Assembly (NCBI GenBank): GCA_014385265.1
Contig: JACRTJ010000016.1
Coordinates: 1 to 64,000, forward strand
Length of the DNA stretch: 64,000 nt
Direction: 5' to 3'
Origin: Enterocloster hominis (ex Liu et al. 2021)
Lineage (GTDB): Bacteria; Bacillota; Clostridia; Lachnospirales; Lachnospiraceae
Below, one piece after another: positions 9,310-17,714 of the stretch. The notes beneath the pieces are model-generated. The model was not told the origin of the DNA and did no database searches. It saw nothing but the letters and a program-made list of their open reading frames with translations. A program made the position numbers and the translations under genes. How positions within the stretch are numbered: position 1 is the stretch's first letter; each line of letters begins with the position of its first letter.

Positions 9310-9741
9310 ATGAGAGATCATACGGTGTGCCTTTTAAAAGAATGTGATTCCGGCTGCAAGATGGCTCTGGACAGCATGGCCCAGATCAAGGGCTACGTGT
9401 CGGACCAGAAACTGAAAAATACCATAGATGGGTATGAGAAAAAGCACCAGGCCATGGAGGAAGAGGCATATAAGCAGTTAAAAAGCCTGGGAGAGGGCGG
9501 GAAGGAGCCAGAGATGATGGCGGCGGCGTTTTCCCGTATGTCCACCGGGATGAAAATGCTCATGAAGGACGATAACCGACAGGCGGCAAAGATCCTCATG
9601 GACGGCTGCAGCATGGGGATCCAGTCTATCTGCGGCTTCCGGAACCAGTATGCGGGAGCCTCCAGGGAAAGCATGGACCTGGCGGACCGTCTGATCCGGA
9701 CAGAGGAAGCCCTCAGGGATGAAATGAAGGCCTATCTGTAA
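9310..9741 (+). CDS. Small all-helical protein, function unknown
   Basis: I do not recognise a named family with confidence. The 143 residues are predicted to be almost entirely helical and amphipathic, with many Met, Lys and Glu residues, consistent with a four-helix bundle (ferritin-like or DUF2383-like). Cys residues near the N-terminus (CLLKECDSGCK) could bind metal. A strong AAGGAGGAGA ribosome binding site precedes it. It lies 52 bp after yibE/F and is closed by a clear hairpin, so it may be the last gene of the phosphatase transcript. Confidence 0.7.
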   Translation: MRDHTVCLLKECDSGCKMALDSMAQIKGYVSDQKLKNTIDGYEKKHQAMEEEAYKQLKSLGEGGKEPEMMAAAFSRMSTGMKMLMKDDNRQAAKILMDGCSMGIQSICGFRNQYAGASRESMDLADRLIRTEEALRDEMKAYL

Positions 9742-9744
9742 AAA

Positions 9745-9798
9745 TACGGGCGCTGGAAGCGGGCTGCGCCATATGGTGTCCCGTTTCCAGCGCCCGTA
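9745..9798. terminator. Bidirectional rho-independent terminator
   Basis: A 19-bp inverted repeat (TACGGGCGCTGGAA... / ...TTCCAGCGCCCGTA) with one mismatch lies between convergent genes. On the minus strand it is followed by TATTTTTAC, so it serves mainly the rRNA methyltransferase gene, and the plus-strand gene from the other side. Confidence 0.85.
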
Positions 9799-9824
9799 CA
9801 TATTCCGGCTTATCTGCCGGCCGC

Positions 9825-11033
9825 TTATTTTTCGTCGCACACCTGGAAAATGAAAAACTTTAAGTATGAGGATTCACTGTCGCCCCAGAGGATGGGATGA
9901 TCAGCGGCCTGGGTCCTGTATTCCACCTGGCGCAGACGCTTGTGGACGTTCCCTGCGGCCTCCCGGATGGTCTTTGCAAAGAGCTCCGGGGTCATAAAGT
10001 GGGAGCAGGAGCAGGTGGCCAGATAGCCGCCGTCCTTTACTAACTTCATGCCTCTGAGGTTGATCTCCCTGTAACCCTTGACAGCATTTTTGACGGAATT
10101 CCTGGATTTGGTAAAGGCAGGGGGATCCAGGATCACCACATCGAATTTTTCTCCCTGGCGCTCCAGCTCCGGAAGCAGGTCGAACACGTCGGCGGCCACA
10201 AAGCGGACCCGGTCCGACAGACCGTTTAAGGCCGCGTTTTCGGCAGCCTGGGCCACGCCAAGCTCGGAGGCATCCACCCCAAGGACCTCCGAGGCACCGG
10301 CGATCCCGGCGTTTAAGGCAAAGGAGCCGGTGTGGGTAAAGCAGTCCAGAACACGTTTTCCTTTACAAAGCCGCTGGATCGCCAGCCGGTTATATTTCTG
10401 GTCCAGGAAGAAGCCGGTCTTCTGGCCGTCCTGGACATCTACCATATACCGGACGCCGTTTTCCACGATCTCCACCTTTGTATCAAAGGAGTCTCCGATG
10501 AAGCCCTTGAACCGTTCCATGCCCTCCTGGAGGCGGACCCTGGCGTCGCTCCGTTCATAGACGCCGCGGATGGAGATTCCGTCCTCGGCCAGGACCTTTT
10601 TCAGCTTTTCCAGGATCACTGGCTTCCACCGGTCGATGCCCAGGGCCAGGGATTCCACCACCAGCACGTCGGAGAACTTGTCAATGACGATCCCGGGAAG
10701 GAAGTCAGCTTCCCCGAAGACCAGCCGGCAGCTTCCTGTGTCCACAGTGGATTTTCTGTATTCCCAGGCGTTCCGTACCCGCATTTCAATAAAGTCCTCG
10801 TCCACCACTGTGTGGGGCTTTCTGGACATCATGCGGATGGTGATGGTGGAGCGGGTATTGATAAAGCCGCATCCCAGGGGATAACCGTCAAAATCGAAGA
10901 CATTGACCATGTCCCCGTTCTCAAATTCCCCTTCGGTACGGTCGATCTCGTTGTCATAGATCCAGAGTCCTCCGGCTTTTAAAGCCCGGCCCTGGCCTTT
11001 TTTTATATAAACGGACGCGGATGTTTTTTCCAT
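9825..11033 (-). CDS. RlmI-like 23S rRNA (cytosine-5) methyltransferase
   Basis: The protein (402 residues) has an N-terminal PUA domain (KKGQGRALKAGGLWIYDNEI), a central RlmI-type domain, and a Rossmann methyltransferase domain with DCFTHTGSFALNAG and VILDPPAFTKSRN (motif IV DPP). This is the layout of RlmI/YccW, which methylates 23S rRNA. The frame is open to 11063, but the promoter at 11075-11103 would leave that ATG only about 5 nt from the transcript start. ATG 11033 (or 11039) with AAAGGA upstream is therefore preferred. Which base is modified is inferred from the family only. Confidence 0.86.
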   Translation of the reverse strand: MEKTSASVYIKKGQGRALKAGGLWIYDNEIDRTEGEFENGDMVNVFDFDGYPLGCGFINTRSTITIRMMSRKPHTVVDEDFIEMRVRNAWEYRKSTVDTGSCRLVFGEADFLPGIVIDKFSDVLVVESLALGIDRWKPVILEKLKKVLAEDGISIRGVYERSDARVRLQEGMERFKGFIGDSFDTKVEIVENGVRYMVDVQDGQKTGFFLDQKYNRLAIQRLCKGKRVLDCFTHTGSFALNAGIAGASEVLGVDASELGVAQAAENAALNGLSDRVRFVAADVFDLLPELERQGEKFDVVILDPPAFTKSRNSVKNAVKGYREINLRGMKLVKDGGYLATCSCSHFMTPELFAKTIREAAGNVHKRLRQVEYRTQAADHPILWGDSESSYLKFFIFQVCDEK

Positions 11034-11074
11034 ATGCATTGGATCCTTTCTGTATTCCGGCATTTTATGGTAAA

Positions 11075-11103
11075 AGTATAGCGGAATCCGGCAGAAAATG
11101 CAA
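11075..11103 (-). promoter_or_regulatory. Sigma-A promoter of the rRNA methyltransferase gene
   Basis: On the minus strand the sequence reads TTGCAT, 17 nt, TATACT, close to the consensus. The predicted start near 11068 rules out the most upstream in-frame ATG of the gene. Confidence 0.75.
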
Positions 11104-11109
11104 GTGGCT

Positions 11110-11124
11110 GGGGAGGTCCTCCCC
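11110..11124. repeat. 15-bp perfect palindrome between divergent promoters
   Basis: GGGGAGG-T-CCTCCCC lies between the -35 regions of two divergent promoters (11098 minus, 11144 plus). It is positioned like an operator, but no regulator is known. Confidence 0.4.
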
Positions 11125-11143
11125 GGCTTTCGACAAAGGGTGG

Positions 11144-11172
11144 TTCACAGGGACCGGATTTTATGGTATACT
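11144..11172 (+). promoter_or_regulatory. Sigma-A promoter of the Sir2-like/ung/uppP operon
   Basis: TTCACA, 17 nt, TATACT, with TG one base before the -10 hexamer (extended -10). It lies about 30 bp upstream of the first ATG. Confidence 0.75.
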
Positions 11173-11200
11173 TAGTTCACTTATGAGATAGGAGACGGCT

Positions 11201-11731
11201 ATGGATAACAGTGAGATCCGAAAGGAGATACAGGAAGAGGTCCGGAAGGCGGAAAAGATCCTGGTGGGGATCGGCGCAGAGTGGAAGCGCGGGGATGAAG
11301 ACCGGGAGGAGCAGATCCGGAGAGCCTCAAAAGCCCTGAGAGAGCTTTTAGAGGGGAAGGATGCTTTTATCATATCCACACTGACTCTGGGGGAGATGGA
11401 GGACAGAGGTTTTGAAAAGGAGCATATGGTGGCCCCTTTGGACGTATCTTTAACGGAGGAGCAATGGAATGGTTATACCGGCTGGCTGGCCGGGACTTTA
11501 AACAGGACTACGGTGCTCCTGGAGCTGGGAGAGGGCTTTGCCCATCCGTCCCTGATCCGGTGGCCCTTTGAGCGGACGGCAGCCATCAACCGGAAGGCAC
11601 GCCTGTACCGTGTCCACAAAACTTTTTATCAGATCACCGAAGAACTGAAGGAAAAAGCCGCCGCCGTAAAGGCGGATTCTGTGGGATTCATGGAAGGCTT
11701 TGGGGAGGAAGAGCATGGCAGCGATCAGTAA
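11201..11731 (+). CDS. Uncharacterised protein, possibly derived from a Sir2-like fold
   Basis: The 176-residue protein is not firmly recognised. Fragments resemble Sir2-family NAD-binding proteins (EKILVGIGAEW near residue 20, and LLELGEGF...IRWPFERTAAINRKARLYRVHKTF near 105-145). The Sir2 catalytic His, zinc-binding Cys and most of the NAD pocket are absent, so activity is unlikely. It has a TAGGAGACGG ribosome binding site and overlaps the start of ung by 17 bp, indicating translational coupling. It may be a degenerate Sir2 relative or a distinct family; the relation is an inference from pattern only. Confidence 0.65.
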   Translation: MDNSEIRKEIQEEVRKAEKILVGIGAEWKRGDEDREEQIRRASKALRELLEGKDAFIISTLTLGEMEDRGFEKEHMVAPLDVSLTEEQWNGYTGWLAGTLNRTTVLLELGEGFAHPSLIRWPFERTAAINRKARLYRVHKTFYQITEELKEKAAAVKADSVGFMEGFGEEEHGSDQ

Positions 11732-12395
11732 CGACTGGCTGGGGCCCATGAGCGAGGAATTTAAAAAGCCCTATTACAGGAAGCTGTACGAGACAGTGAA
11801 GCATGAGTATGAGACCAGGGAGGTATACCCGGCTCCGGACGATATTTTCAACGCCTTCGCATTTACGCCATTGAAGGATGTGAAGGTGGTGATCCTGGGA
11901 CAGGATCCCTACCATGAACCGGGCCAGGCCCACGGCCTCTGCTTTTCCGTGAGGCCGGAGGTGGATACGCCGCCGTCCCTGGTGAATATTTATAAGGAGC
12001 TCCATGAGGACTGCGGCTGCTATATCCCCAATAACGGATATCTGAAGAAATGGGCCGACCAGGGCGTGCTTCTTCTGAATACGGTGCTGACGGTCCGGGC
12101 CCATGCGGCCCATTCCCACAAGGACATCGGCTGGGAGGCGTTTACCGACGCTGCCATCCGAGTACTGAATGAACAGGACAGGCCCATGGTGTTTATTTTA
12201 TGGGGAAAACCGGCCCAGATGAAAAAGGCCATGTTAAACAATCCGGCCCATCTGATCTTAGAAGCTCCCCATCCCAGTCCCCTGTCGGCGTACCGCGGAT
12301 TTTTCGGGAGCCGTCCCTTCAGCCGGACCAATAAATTCCTCACGGCCCACGGCCTTGCTCCCATTGACTGGCAGATTGAGAATATAGGAGAGTAA
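11715..12395 (+). CDS. ung: Uracil-DNA glycosylase
   Basis: The 226-residue family 1 uracil-DNA glycosylase removes uracil from DNA in base excision repair. The catalytic motif GQDPYHEPGQAHGLCFSV is complete (Asp in GQDPYH), and the uracil-binding/DNA-intercalation motif HPSPLSAYRGFFG is present near residue 190. ATG 11715 is preferred over the in-frame 11700 codon because GGGAGGAAGA lies just upstream. It overlaps the previous gene by 17 bp and uppP follows after 2 bp, so the three form one operon. Confidence 0.97.
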   Translation: MAAISNDWLGPMSEEFKKPYYRKLYETVKHEYETREVYPAPDDIFNAFAFTPLKDVKVVILGQDPYHEPGQAHGLCFSVRPEVDTPPSLVNIYKELHEDCGCYIPNNGYLKKWADQGVLLLNTVLTVRAHAAHSHKDIGWEAFTDAAIRVLNEQDRPMVFILWGKPAQMKKAMLNNPAHLILEAPHPSPLSAYRGFFGSRPFSRTNKFLTAHGLAPIDWQIENIGE

Positions 12396-12397
12396 AT

Positions 12398-13240
12398 ATG
12401 AGCAATTTTATCGAATTCCTGAAGATCGTCGTATTCGGTCTGGTGGAGGGCTTTACAGAATGGCTTCCCATCAGCAGCACCGGCCATCTGATCCTGGTGG
12501 AGAACATCGTCCATCTGAACGCGTCGGCAGAATTTATGAAGGTATTCCGGGTGGTGATCCAGCTGGGAGCCATTATGGCTGTGGTGGTCCTTTACTTCAA
12601 TCGTCTGAACCCATGGGCCCCGGGAAAGAAGAAAAACCAGCAGCTTGCCACCTGGCATCTGTGGATCAAGATCCTCATCGCCTGTCTTCCGGCAGCTGTG
12701 GTGGGTCTCCTGCTGGACGAGGTCCTGGACACATACCTGTATAACCCCTATGTGGTGGCGGCCATGCTGATCATCTATGGGATCCTTTTCATTGTCCTGG
12801 AAAAGCATAATGAGTATGTGGACTTTCCCATTAAAAAGGTTTCCCAGATCAGCTACCGGACAGCTCTTTATATCGGCCTGTTCCAGCTTCTGGCCCTGAT
12901 CCCGGGAACCTCACGGTCCGGCGCTACGATCCTGGGGGCCATGCTGTTAGGCTGCTCCAGAACGGCTTCTGCGGAATTTACCTTCTTCCTGGGGATCCCG
13001 GTGATGTTCGGGGCCAGCCTGTTAAAGATCCTCCATTATGGCCTGGATTTTTCTGGTATGGAGTTTTTCTTCCTGCTGGCCGGCATGGTTATCGCCTTTG
13101 CCGTATCCATGTATTCCATCAAGTTCCTTATGGGATATGTGAAGAAGCACGATTTCCGTTTCTTTGGTTATTACCGCATTATCCTGGGTGTGATCGTTCT
13201 GGCATATTTTGGGGTAATGGCAGTGATGGGACTTTCATAA
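12398..13240 (+). CDS. uppP: Undecaprenyl-diphosphatase (UppP/BacA family)
   Basis: The 280-residue membrane enzyme dephosphorylates undecaprenyl diphosphate, recycling the lipid carrier for peptidoglycan and surface polymers. Both family signatures are present: EGFTEWLPISSTGHLIL near residue 13 and PGTSRSGATI near 170. About eight membrane helices can be seen. The start ATG has TAGGAGAG upstream and lies 2 bp after ung. A terminator follows directly. The carrier is also used by the polysaccharide operon at 30-41 kb. Confidence 0.96.
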   Translation: MSNFIEFLKIVVFGLVEGFTEWLPISSTGHLILVENIVHLNASAEFMKVFRVVIQLGAIMAVVVLYFNRLNPWAPGKKKNQQLATWHLWIKILIACLPAAVVGLLLDEVLDTYLYNPYVVAAMLIIYGILFIVLEKHNEYVDFPIKKVSQISYRTALYIGLFQLLALIPGTSRSGATILGAMLLGCSRTASAEFTFFLGIPVMFGASLLKILHYGLDFSGMEFFFLLAGMVIAFAVSMYSIKFLMGYVKKHDFRFFGYYRIILGVIVLAYFGVMAVMGLS

Positions 13241-13247
13241 AAATACA

Positions 13248-13280
13248 GACTGCGGGGCACCGAAGGCTCCGCAGTTTTTT
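13248..13280 (+). terminator. Rho-independent terminator after uppP
   Basis: The stem ACTGCGG/CCGCAGT with a 13-nt loop is followed by seven T residues (13274-13280), 8 bp after the uppP stop codon. Confidence 0.9.
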
Positions 13281-13336
13281 TATGCCATCCTATTGCTTTT
13301 TTATTAAACCAGCTGAGGACATATAGTTATTTTGAA

Positions 13337-13366
13337 TTGGAATATGAAAGAGGACTGGCGTATAAT
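13337..13366 (+). promoter_or_regulatory. Upstream promoter (P1) of the HAD/TudS/ABC operon
   Basis: TTGGAA, 18 nt, TATAAT. It is the first of two overlapping-range promoters before the TTG start at 13433. Confidence 0.65.
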
Positions 13367-13376
13367 GAGCATTGGA

Positions 13377-13405
13377 TTGTAAAATAAATGTAATTTTTGT
13401 ATAGA
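13377..13405 (+). promoter_or_regulatory. Downstream promoter (P2) of the HAD/TudS/ABC operon
   Basis: TTGTAA, 17 nt, TATAGA, immediately followed by an inverted repeat at 13406-13421. Confidence 0.6.
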
Positions 13406-13421
13406 GTTTATGTAAATAAAC
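13406..13421. promoter_or_regulatory. Operator-like inverted repeat GTTTAT-4-ATAAAC
   Basis: A 16-bp dyad GTTTAT-GTAA-ATAAAC sits directly downstream of the P2 -10 hexamer and touches the ribosome binding site AAGGAG. The position fits a repressor site that would block P2 or translation. No regulator gene is adjacent. Confidence 0.45.
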
Positions 13422-13432
13422 AAGGAGACGCT

Positions 13433-14344
13433 TTGAAGATTTTTATATCGGATCTGGATGGCACGCTGCTGGATGAAAAAGGCTGTGTCCCGGAAAAGAG
13501 CGTGGAGATCCTGAAGCGGCTGGAGGAAAAGGGAGTACTCTTTACCGTTGCTTCCGCCAGAACGCCTCTTTCGGCGGCCTTTATCCTGGAGCCTCTGAGG
13601 CTTAGGATCCCGGCGATCCTGTTGAACGGATGTATGCTGTACGATCTGGAAAAACGGAGGATCCTCTGGTATCAGGCAGTAGGAAAGGAAAAACGGCGTC
13701 AGGTCATAGAGGAGGAGAAAAAGGCGGGGCTTACCGGCCTTCTTCTGGCTGTGGAAAAGACTTCCGACGGTACAGAGACGCTGTGTATGGAGCTGGATCC
13801 GGAAGCGGGAGAACTCTGGGAGGGATATTTTGATCTGGAAAGGCTGGAGGCGTGTCTGGGGATCCGGAACGGCTTCGGGGACCGGGATAGGACAGGAGCC
13901 GTGGAGCGTCCGATGGTGTATGGTCTTTACATGGACCGGGAGCCCGGCAGGCTGGAACAGATGGCTAAGGCTTTGGGCCGTACGCCAGGTCTGACATTGG
14001 ATTTTTATAAGGATATTTACCGGGACAGCTGCTGGTGTCTGGAGATTTTCAGCGGAGAGGCATCCAAACGGTCGGCTGCTTTAAGATTGAAGAAGATGTG
14101 CGGAGCGGACTATCTGATCGGCTTTGGGGACGGGGTCAATGACCTGCCGCTTTTTGAGGCCTGTGATGAGGCATATGCAGTATCCAATGGATGTGAAGCG
14201 TTGAAAGAAGCGGCTGACCGTGTGATCCGGAGCAATTTGGAAAACGGTGTCGCATTATTTATGGAGGAATGGGAAGACCATGCAGAAAATACTGATCGTC
14301 AGTCATTGCCTTTTGAACACTGCGTCAAAGGTGGAGCGGTTTAA
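13433..14344 (+). CDS. Cof-type HAD-superfamily phosphatase
   Basis: A 303-residue HAD hydrolase of the Cof/YidA type, probably a sugar-phosphate or similar small-molecule phosphatase. Motif I is SDLDGTLLDE near the N-terminus, and motifs III/IV are KRSAAL...GFGDGVNDLPLFE near residues 220-245, with a C2-type cap between. The start is TTG at 13433: AAGGAG is 6 nt upstream and the residue after it begins the KIFISDLDG strand. An upstream in-frame ATG (13397) lies inside promoter P2. It overlaps the TudS-like gene by 65 bp. Confidence 0.88.
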   Translation: MKIFISDLDGTLLDEKGCVPEKSVEILKRLEEKGVLFTVASARTPLSAAFILEPLRLRIPAILLNGCMLYDLEKRRILWYQAVGKEKRRQVIEEEKKAGLTGLLLAVEKTSDGTETLCMELDPEAGELWEGYFDLERLEACLGIRNGFGDRDRTGAVERPMVYGLYMDREPGRLEQMAKALGRTPGLTLDFYKDIYRDSCWCLEIFSGEASKRSAALRLKKMCGADYLIGFGDGVNDLPLFEACDEAYAVSNGCEALKEAADRVIRSNLENGVALFMEEWEDHAENTDRQSLPFEHCVKGGAV

Positions 14345-14831
14345 GGAAGAATCGGTCCGGAGTGAGGAACAGCTCCGCAGAGAGGTCCTGAGGGAGGCTG
14401 TGGACTCCGGGGTCCAGCTTTTACAGCTGCCATGCCCAGAGTTTGTGATGTATGGATCTCTGCGCTGGGGGCATACCTATGAGCAGTTTGACAATACCTT
14501 CTATCGAAGCCGGTGCCGGGAGCTTCTGGAGCCGGTGGTGCAGCAGCTTAAGGAATATATGGCAGATAAAGAACGGTTCCGGATTCTGGGGATTCTGGGA
14601 ATTGATGGCAGCCCCAGCTGCGGAGTCCGGTATACCTGCCGGGGCCAGTGGGGCGGAGAATTTGGAGGAAGAGATCTGGAGCCGGTTTTAAAGGACGTAA
14701 GACTGGAAAAGGGCCAAGGAGTCCTAATGGAGGTTCTCGGTGAGATGCTGTCAGAGAATGGACTGGAGCTGCCGATGGAGGGCCTGTTTGCCAGGGAGCC
14801 GCAGCGGGCGCTGGAACTGCTGAAAAAATAA
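14280..14831 (+). CDS. TudS-related (DUF523-like) putative desulfidase
   Basis: The 183-residue protein carries three separated cysteines in the TudS/DUF523 arrangement: SHCLLN near residue 9, LPCPEF near 50 and GSPSCG near 106. In TudS proteins these ligate a [4Fe-4S] cluster that abstracts sulfur from thiouracil-type compounds. Whether this relative does so is unknown. ATG 14280 is chosen because the protein then begins at the first conserved strand (QKILIVSHC). The gene starts within the 3' end of the HAD gene and precedes the ABC ATPase by 15 bp. Confidence 0.8.
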   Translation: MQKILIVSHCLLNTASKVERFKEESVRSEEQLRREVLREAVDSGVQLLQLPCPEFVMYGSLRWGHTYEQFDNTFYRSRCRELLEPVVQQLKEYMADKERFRILGILGIDGSPSCGVRYTCRGQWGGEFGGRDLEPVLKDVRLEKGQGVLMEVLGEMLSENGLELPMEGLFAREPQRALELLKK

Positions 14832-14846
14832 GGATGGAGGAACGGG

Positions 14847-15887
14847 ATGGCTGAGATCCGTCTGGAAAACGTATCGAAATCATTTGGGTCTGCGAAGATC
14901 ATTGAACATTTAAACCTGACGATCCAGGATGGCTCCTTTACCGTGCTCCTGGGCCCGTCCGGCTGTGGAAAGACAACACTTTTAAGGATGATCGCTGGGA
15001 TCGGTCCGGCCACCTCCGGAAAGATCTATATGGATGGGGAGGATATTTCTGACGTTCCTCCGGGAAAACGGAATGTGGCCATGGTCTTTCAGAATTATGC
15101 GATCTATCCGACCATGTCTGTACGGGAAAATATTGAATTCTGCCTAAAAAACAATAAGGTGCCGAAAAAAGAGCGGACCGAGCGGGTCGAGCGGGTCGCG
15201 GAGACGGTGGGGCTTAAGGAGTATCTGGGGAGGAGACCCTCGGAGCTTTCCGGAGGCCAGAGACAGAGGGTGGCCCTGGCCAGGGCCATGGTTAAGGAAC
15301 CGGCGGTATTTCTGATGGATGAGCCGCTTTCCAATCTGGATGCCAAGCTCCGTCTGGCCATGCGGAGTGAATTGATCCAGCTGCATGAGCAGCTGAAAAC
15401 CACGTTTATTTATGTGACCCATGATCAGATGGAATCCATGGCGATGGCGGACCAGATCGTGCTGATGGACCAGGGGACCATCATGCAGCAGGCAGCGCCG
15501 GAGGTGATCTATCATGATCCGGACAATATCTTTACGGCCCAGTTTATCGGAATGCCTCCAGCCAATATCCTGGAACTGCCGGGACAGGCGGGCTCCATCG
15601 GATTCAGGCCGGAGCGGGTGAAGTTAAACGCAGGCAGGGAAAAAACAGGCTTCCGCCGCCGCGGAAAGATCCTTACCCGGGAGCTGCTGGGGGCAGAAGT
15701 CCAGTATAAAATCCAGATCCCAGAGGGAGTGGTTATGGTCCGCAGCCAGGAGCTTTCCTTCCGGGCCGGAGATATGGCAGAGATTTTCTCGGATCGGGAG
15801 GATCTGTACTTTTTCGACTGTCAGGGGAAGCGGATCCGGAAGGACATGGCCCGGCTGTTGGAACTGGCGGAGGGAAGAGCGGTATGA
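14847..15887 (+). CDS. ABC importer ATPase (UgpC/MalK/MsmK type)
   Basis: A 346-residue ATPase energising the importer encoded by the next three genes. It has Walker A GPSGCGKTTL, Q loop VFQNYAIYP, signature LSGGQRQRVALARA, Walker B VFLMDEPLSNLDAKLR and the H loop YVTHDQMES. The C-terminal 110 residues form a short TOBE-type regulatory region. The ribosome binding site is GGATGGAGGAACGGG. It overlaps the first permease gene by 4 bp. Family membership indicates a carbohydrate or glycerol-phosphate substrate. Confidence 0.93.
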   Translation: MAEIRLENVSKSFGSAKIIEHLNLTIQDGSFTVLLGPSGCGKTTLLRMIAGIGPATSGKIYMDGEDISDVPPGKRNVAMVFQNYAIYPTMSVRENIEFCLKNNKVPKKERTERVERVAETVGLKEYLGRRPSELSGGQRQRVALARAMVKEPAVFLMDEPLSNLDAKLRLAMRSELIQLHEQLKTTFIYVTHDQMESMAMADQIVLMDQGTIMQQAAPEVIYHDPDNIFTAQFIGMPPANILELPGQAGSIGFRPERVKLNAGREKTGFRRRGKILTRELLGAEVQYKIQIPEGVVMVRSQELSFRAGDMAEIFSDREDLYFFDCQGKRIRKDMARLLELAEGRAV

Positions 15888-16804
15888 GCCGTATGAAAAA
15901 AGAAGAGAGAAACGAGAATGCCGAGAAGAAGAGAGGAGTAAGCCGATTTACGCCGTATGCCCTCATAGGGCCGGCCATGGCACTTATGGCTGTCTTTGTA
16001 TTCTATCCATTGGCGGATCTGGTATATCTGAGCTTTTTTGATTACAATCTGATCGGAAAGAAGAAATTTGCGGGATTGGGCAATTATAAGGTGCTGTTCT
16101 TTGTAAAGACGGATTTTTGGGAAGCGCTGTCCAATACTGCCGTTTACACGGGAACCGTGGTTGTGCTGAGTCTTTTGCTGGCAGTGCTCTTTGCCATGTG
16201 GCTGGAGAGGGACAGCCTGGTGAACCGTTTCCTGCAGAAGAGTATGTTCACCCCATATCTGATTTCTATGGTGTCCTGTGCGTATATCTGGTCCTGGATG
16301 TATAATGATGACAGCGGGATCCTGAATGCCATGCTGGCCATGTTCGGTCTCCCCCTGTCCCGGTGGCTCAATGATTCCCACATTGCTTTGTTCTGTGTGG
16401 CAGCAGTGGCTGTATGGAAGAGCCTTGGATATTATCTGATCATTGTCCTGGCCTCAGTGCGGACGATCCCTCCGGAGATCCTGGAGGCAGCGGAGCTTGA
16501 CAATACATCTCCAGTGAGGAAATTTTTCCGGATCACGCTTCCTATGATCTCGCCGCAGCTGTTTTTTCTGCTGATCACCATTACCATCAGTTCGTTTAAA
16601 GTGTTTGATACGATCCAGGTAATGACTGGAGGCGGACCAGGGAATGCTACGGACGTGCTAGTTACATATATTTACCGGTATGCGTTTGAGATGAACGCCC
16701 GTGTCGGTTACGCGTCGGCGGCGGGAACCGTTCTCCTTGTGATCCTGATGATCCTGACATTTGTATATTTCCGCATGCTGGGAAGAAAGGTATATTATCA
16801 GTAA
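15884..16804 (+). CDS. ABC importer permease, UgpA/MalF type
   Basis: A 306-residue inner permease with six membrane helices. The EAA loop that docks the ATPase reads EILEAAELDNTSPVRKFFRITLP (about residues 200-222). After a charged Lys/Arg/Glu N-terminal tail the first helix begins near residue 28. It overlaps the ATPase gene by 4 bp and is followed by the second permease after 6 bp. It pairs with that permease to form the channel. Confidence 0.93.
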   Translation: MSRMKKEERNENAEKKRGVSRFTPYALIGPAMALMAVFVFYPLADLVYLSFFDYNLIGKKKFAGLGNYKVLFFVKTDFWEALSNTAVYTGTVVVLSLLLAVLFAMWLERDSLVNRFLQKSMFTPYLISMVSCAYIWSWMYNDDSGILNAMLAMFGLPLSRWLNDSHIALFCVAAVAVWKSLGYYLIIVLASVRTIPPEILEAAELDNTSPVRKFFRITLPMISPQLFFLLITITISSFKVFDTIQVMTGGGPGNATDVLVTYIYRYAFEMNARVGYASAAGTVLLVILMILTFVYFRMLGRKVYYQ

Positions 16805-16810
16805 GATAAC

Positions 16811-17662
16811 ATGAAAAGAAAGAAAAATGGGTACTATCGTATCAGGGCGGCGGTCCTTAAGGCGTTTTCCTTTGTTTTTAAAGCTGTAATGGCGGTATTT
16901 TTTTTATTCCCATTTTATTGGATGGTCACCACTGCCTTTAAGACCTATGGGGAGTCGATCCTGTTTCCCCCGACTTTGTGGCCGGAAACATGGACAATGG
17001 ACGCGTTCCGGGACGTGGGGCAGAGGATCGATATTCTTTACTATTTGAAGAACTCTGTGATCGTGGCAGTCAGCGTGGTGGTGCTCCAACTTTTTATCAA
17101 TATCCCGGCGGCTTACGGATTTGCCCGATACGAGTTCAGAGGGAAACGGTTTTTTTGGGCTCTGGTGATGCTGGCCTTTATGATTCCCACCCAGATCACT
17201 TTTATTCCGGTTTATATCCTTTTTTCAAAGGTTCGGCTCTTAAAGACCTTGTGGCCCCAGATTCTTCCCTTTGCGGCCAACGCCTATGGGATCTTTCTCA
17301 TGCGCCAGTCGTTTATGCAGGTTCCGGAGGAGCTGGTGGAGGCTGCCAGAATGGATAATGCGGGAGAGTTTACGATCATGACGAGGATCGTGCTCCCCAT
17401 GTCCCGGTCCAGCATTCTGACCGCGGAAATGTTCAGCTTTATCAGTACCTGGAATTCTTATTTCTGGCCTCTGGTCATGACTAATTCCGATAAGATCCGG
17501 CCGGTTACACTGGCAATGCAGAGACTTCAGGATGCCAATCAGGGTCTTGAATGGCCAATCCTGATGGCAGCCAATACACTGGTGGTGCTTCCGGTCCTGG
17601 TCCTGTTCCTGGCTCTGAGCAGTCAGATCCTAAAATCATTGGGCTATAAAGGGAGCAAGTAA
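16811..17662 (+). CDS. ABC importer permease, UgpE/MalG type
   Basis: A 283-residue permease with six membrane helices. The EAA loop is EELVEAARMDNAGEFTIMTRIVLP near residues 175-198. The ribosome binding site is weak, suggesting coupling to the preceding permease stop codon 6 bp upstream. A small dyad (ATACAC-GGG-GTGTAT) lies in the 52-bp gap before the binding-protein gene and may separate expression levels. Confidence 0.92.
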   Translation: MKRKKNGYYRIRAAVLKAFSFVFKAVMAVFFLFPFYWMVTTAFKTYGESILFPPTLWPETWTMDAFRDVGQRIDILYYLKNSVIVAVSVVVLQLFINIPAAYGFARYEFRGKRFFWALVMLAFMIPTQITFIPVYILFSKVRLLKTLWPQILPFAANAYGIFLMRQSFMQVPEELVEAARMDNAGEFTIMTRIVLPMSRSSILTAEMFSFISTWNSYFWPLVMTNSDKIRPVTLAMQRLQDANQGLEWPILMAANTLVVLPVLVLFLALSSQILKSLGYKGSK

Positions 17663-17714
17663 GCAAGACATTCCATACACGGGGTGTATATTATCATATA
17701 AAGGAGAAGGAACG

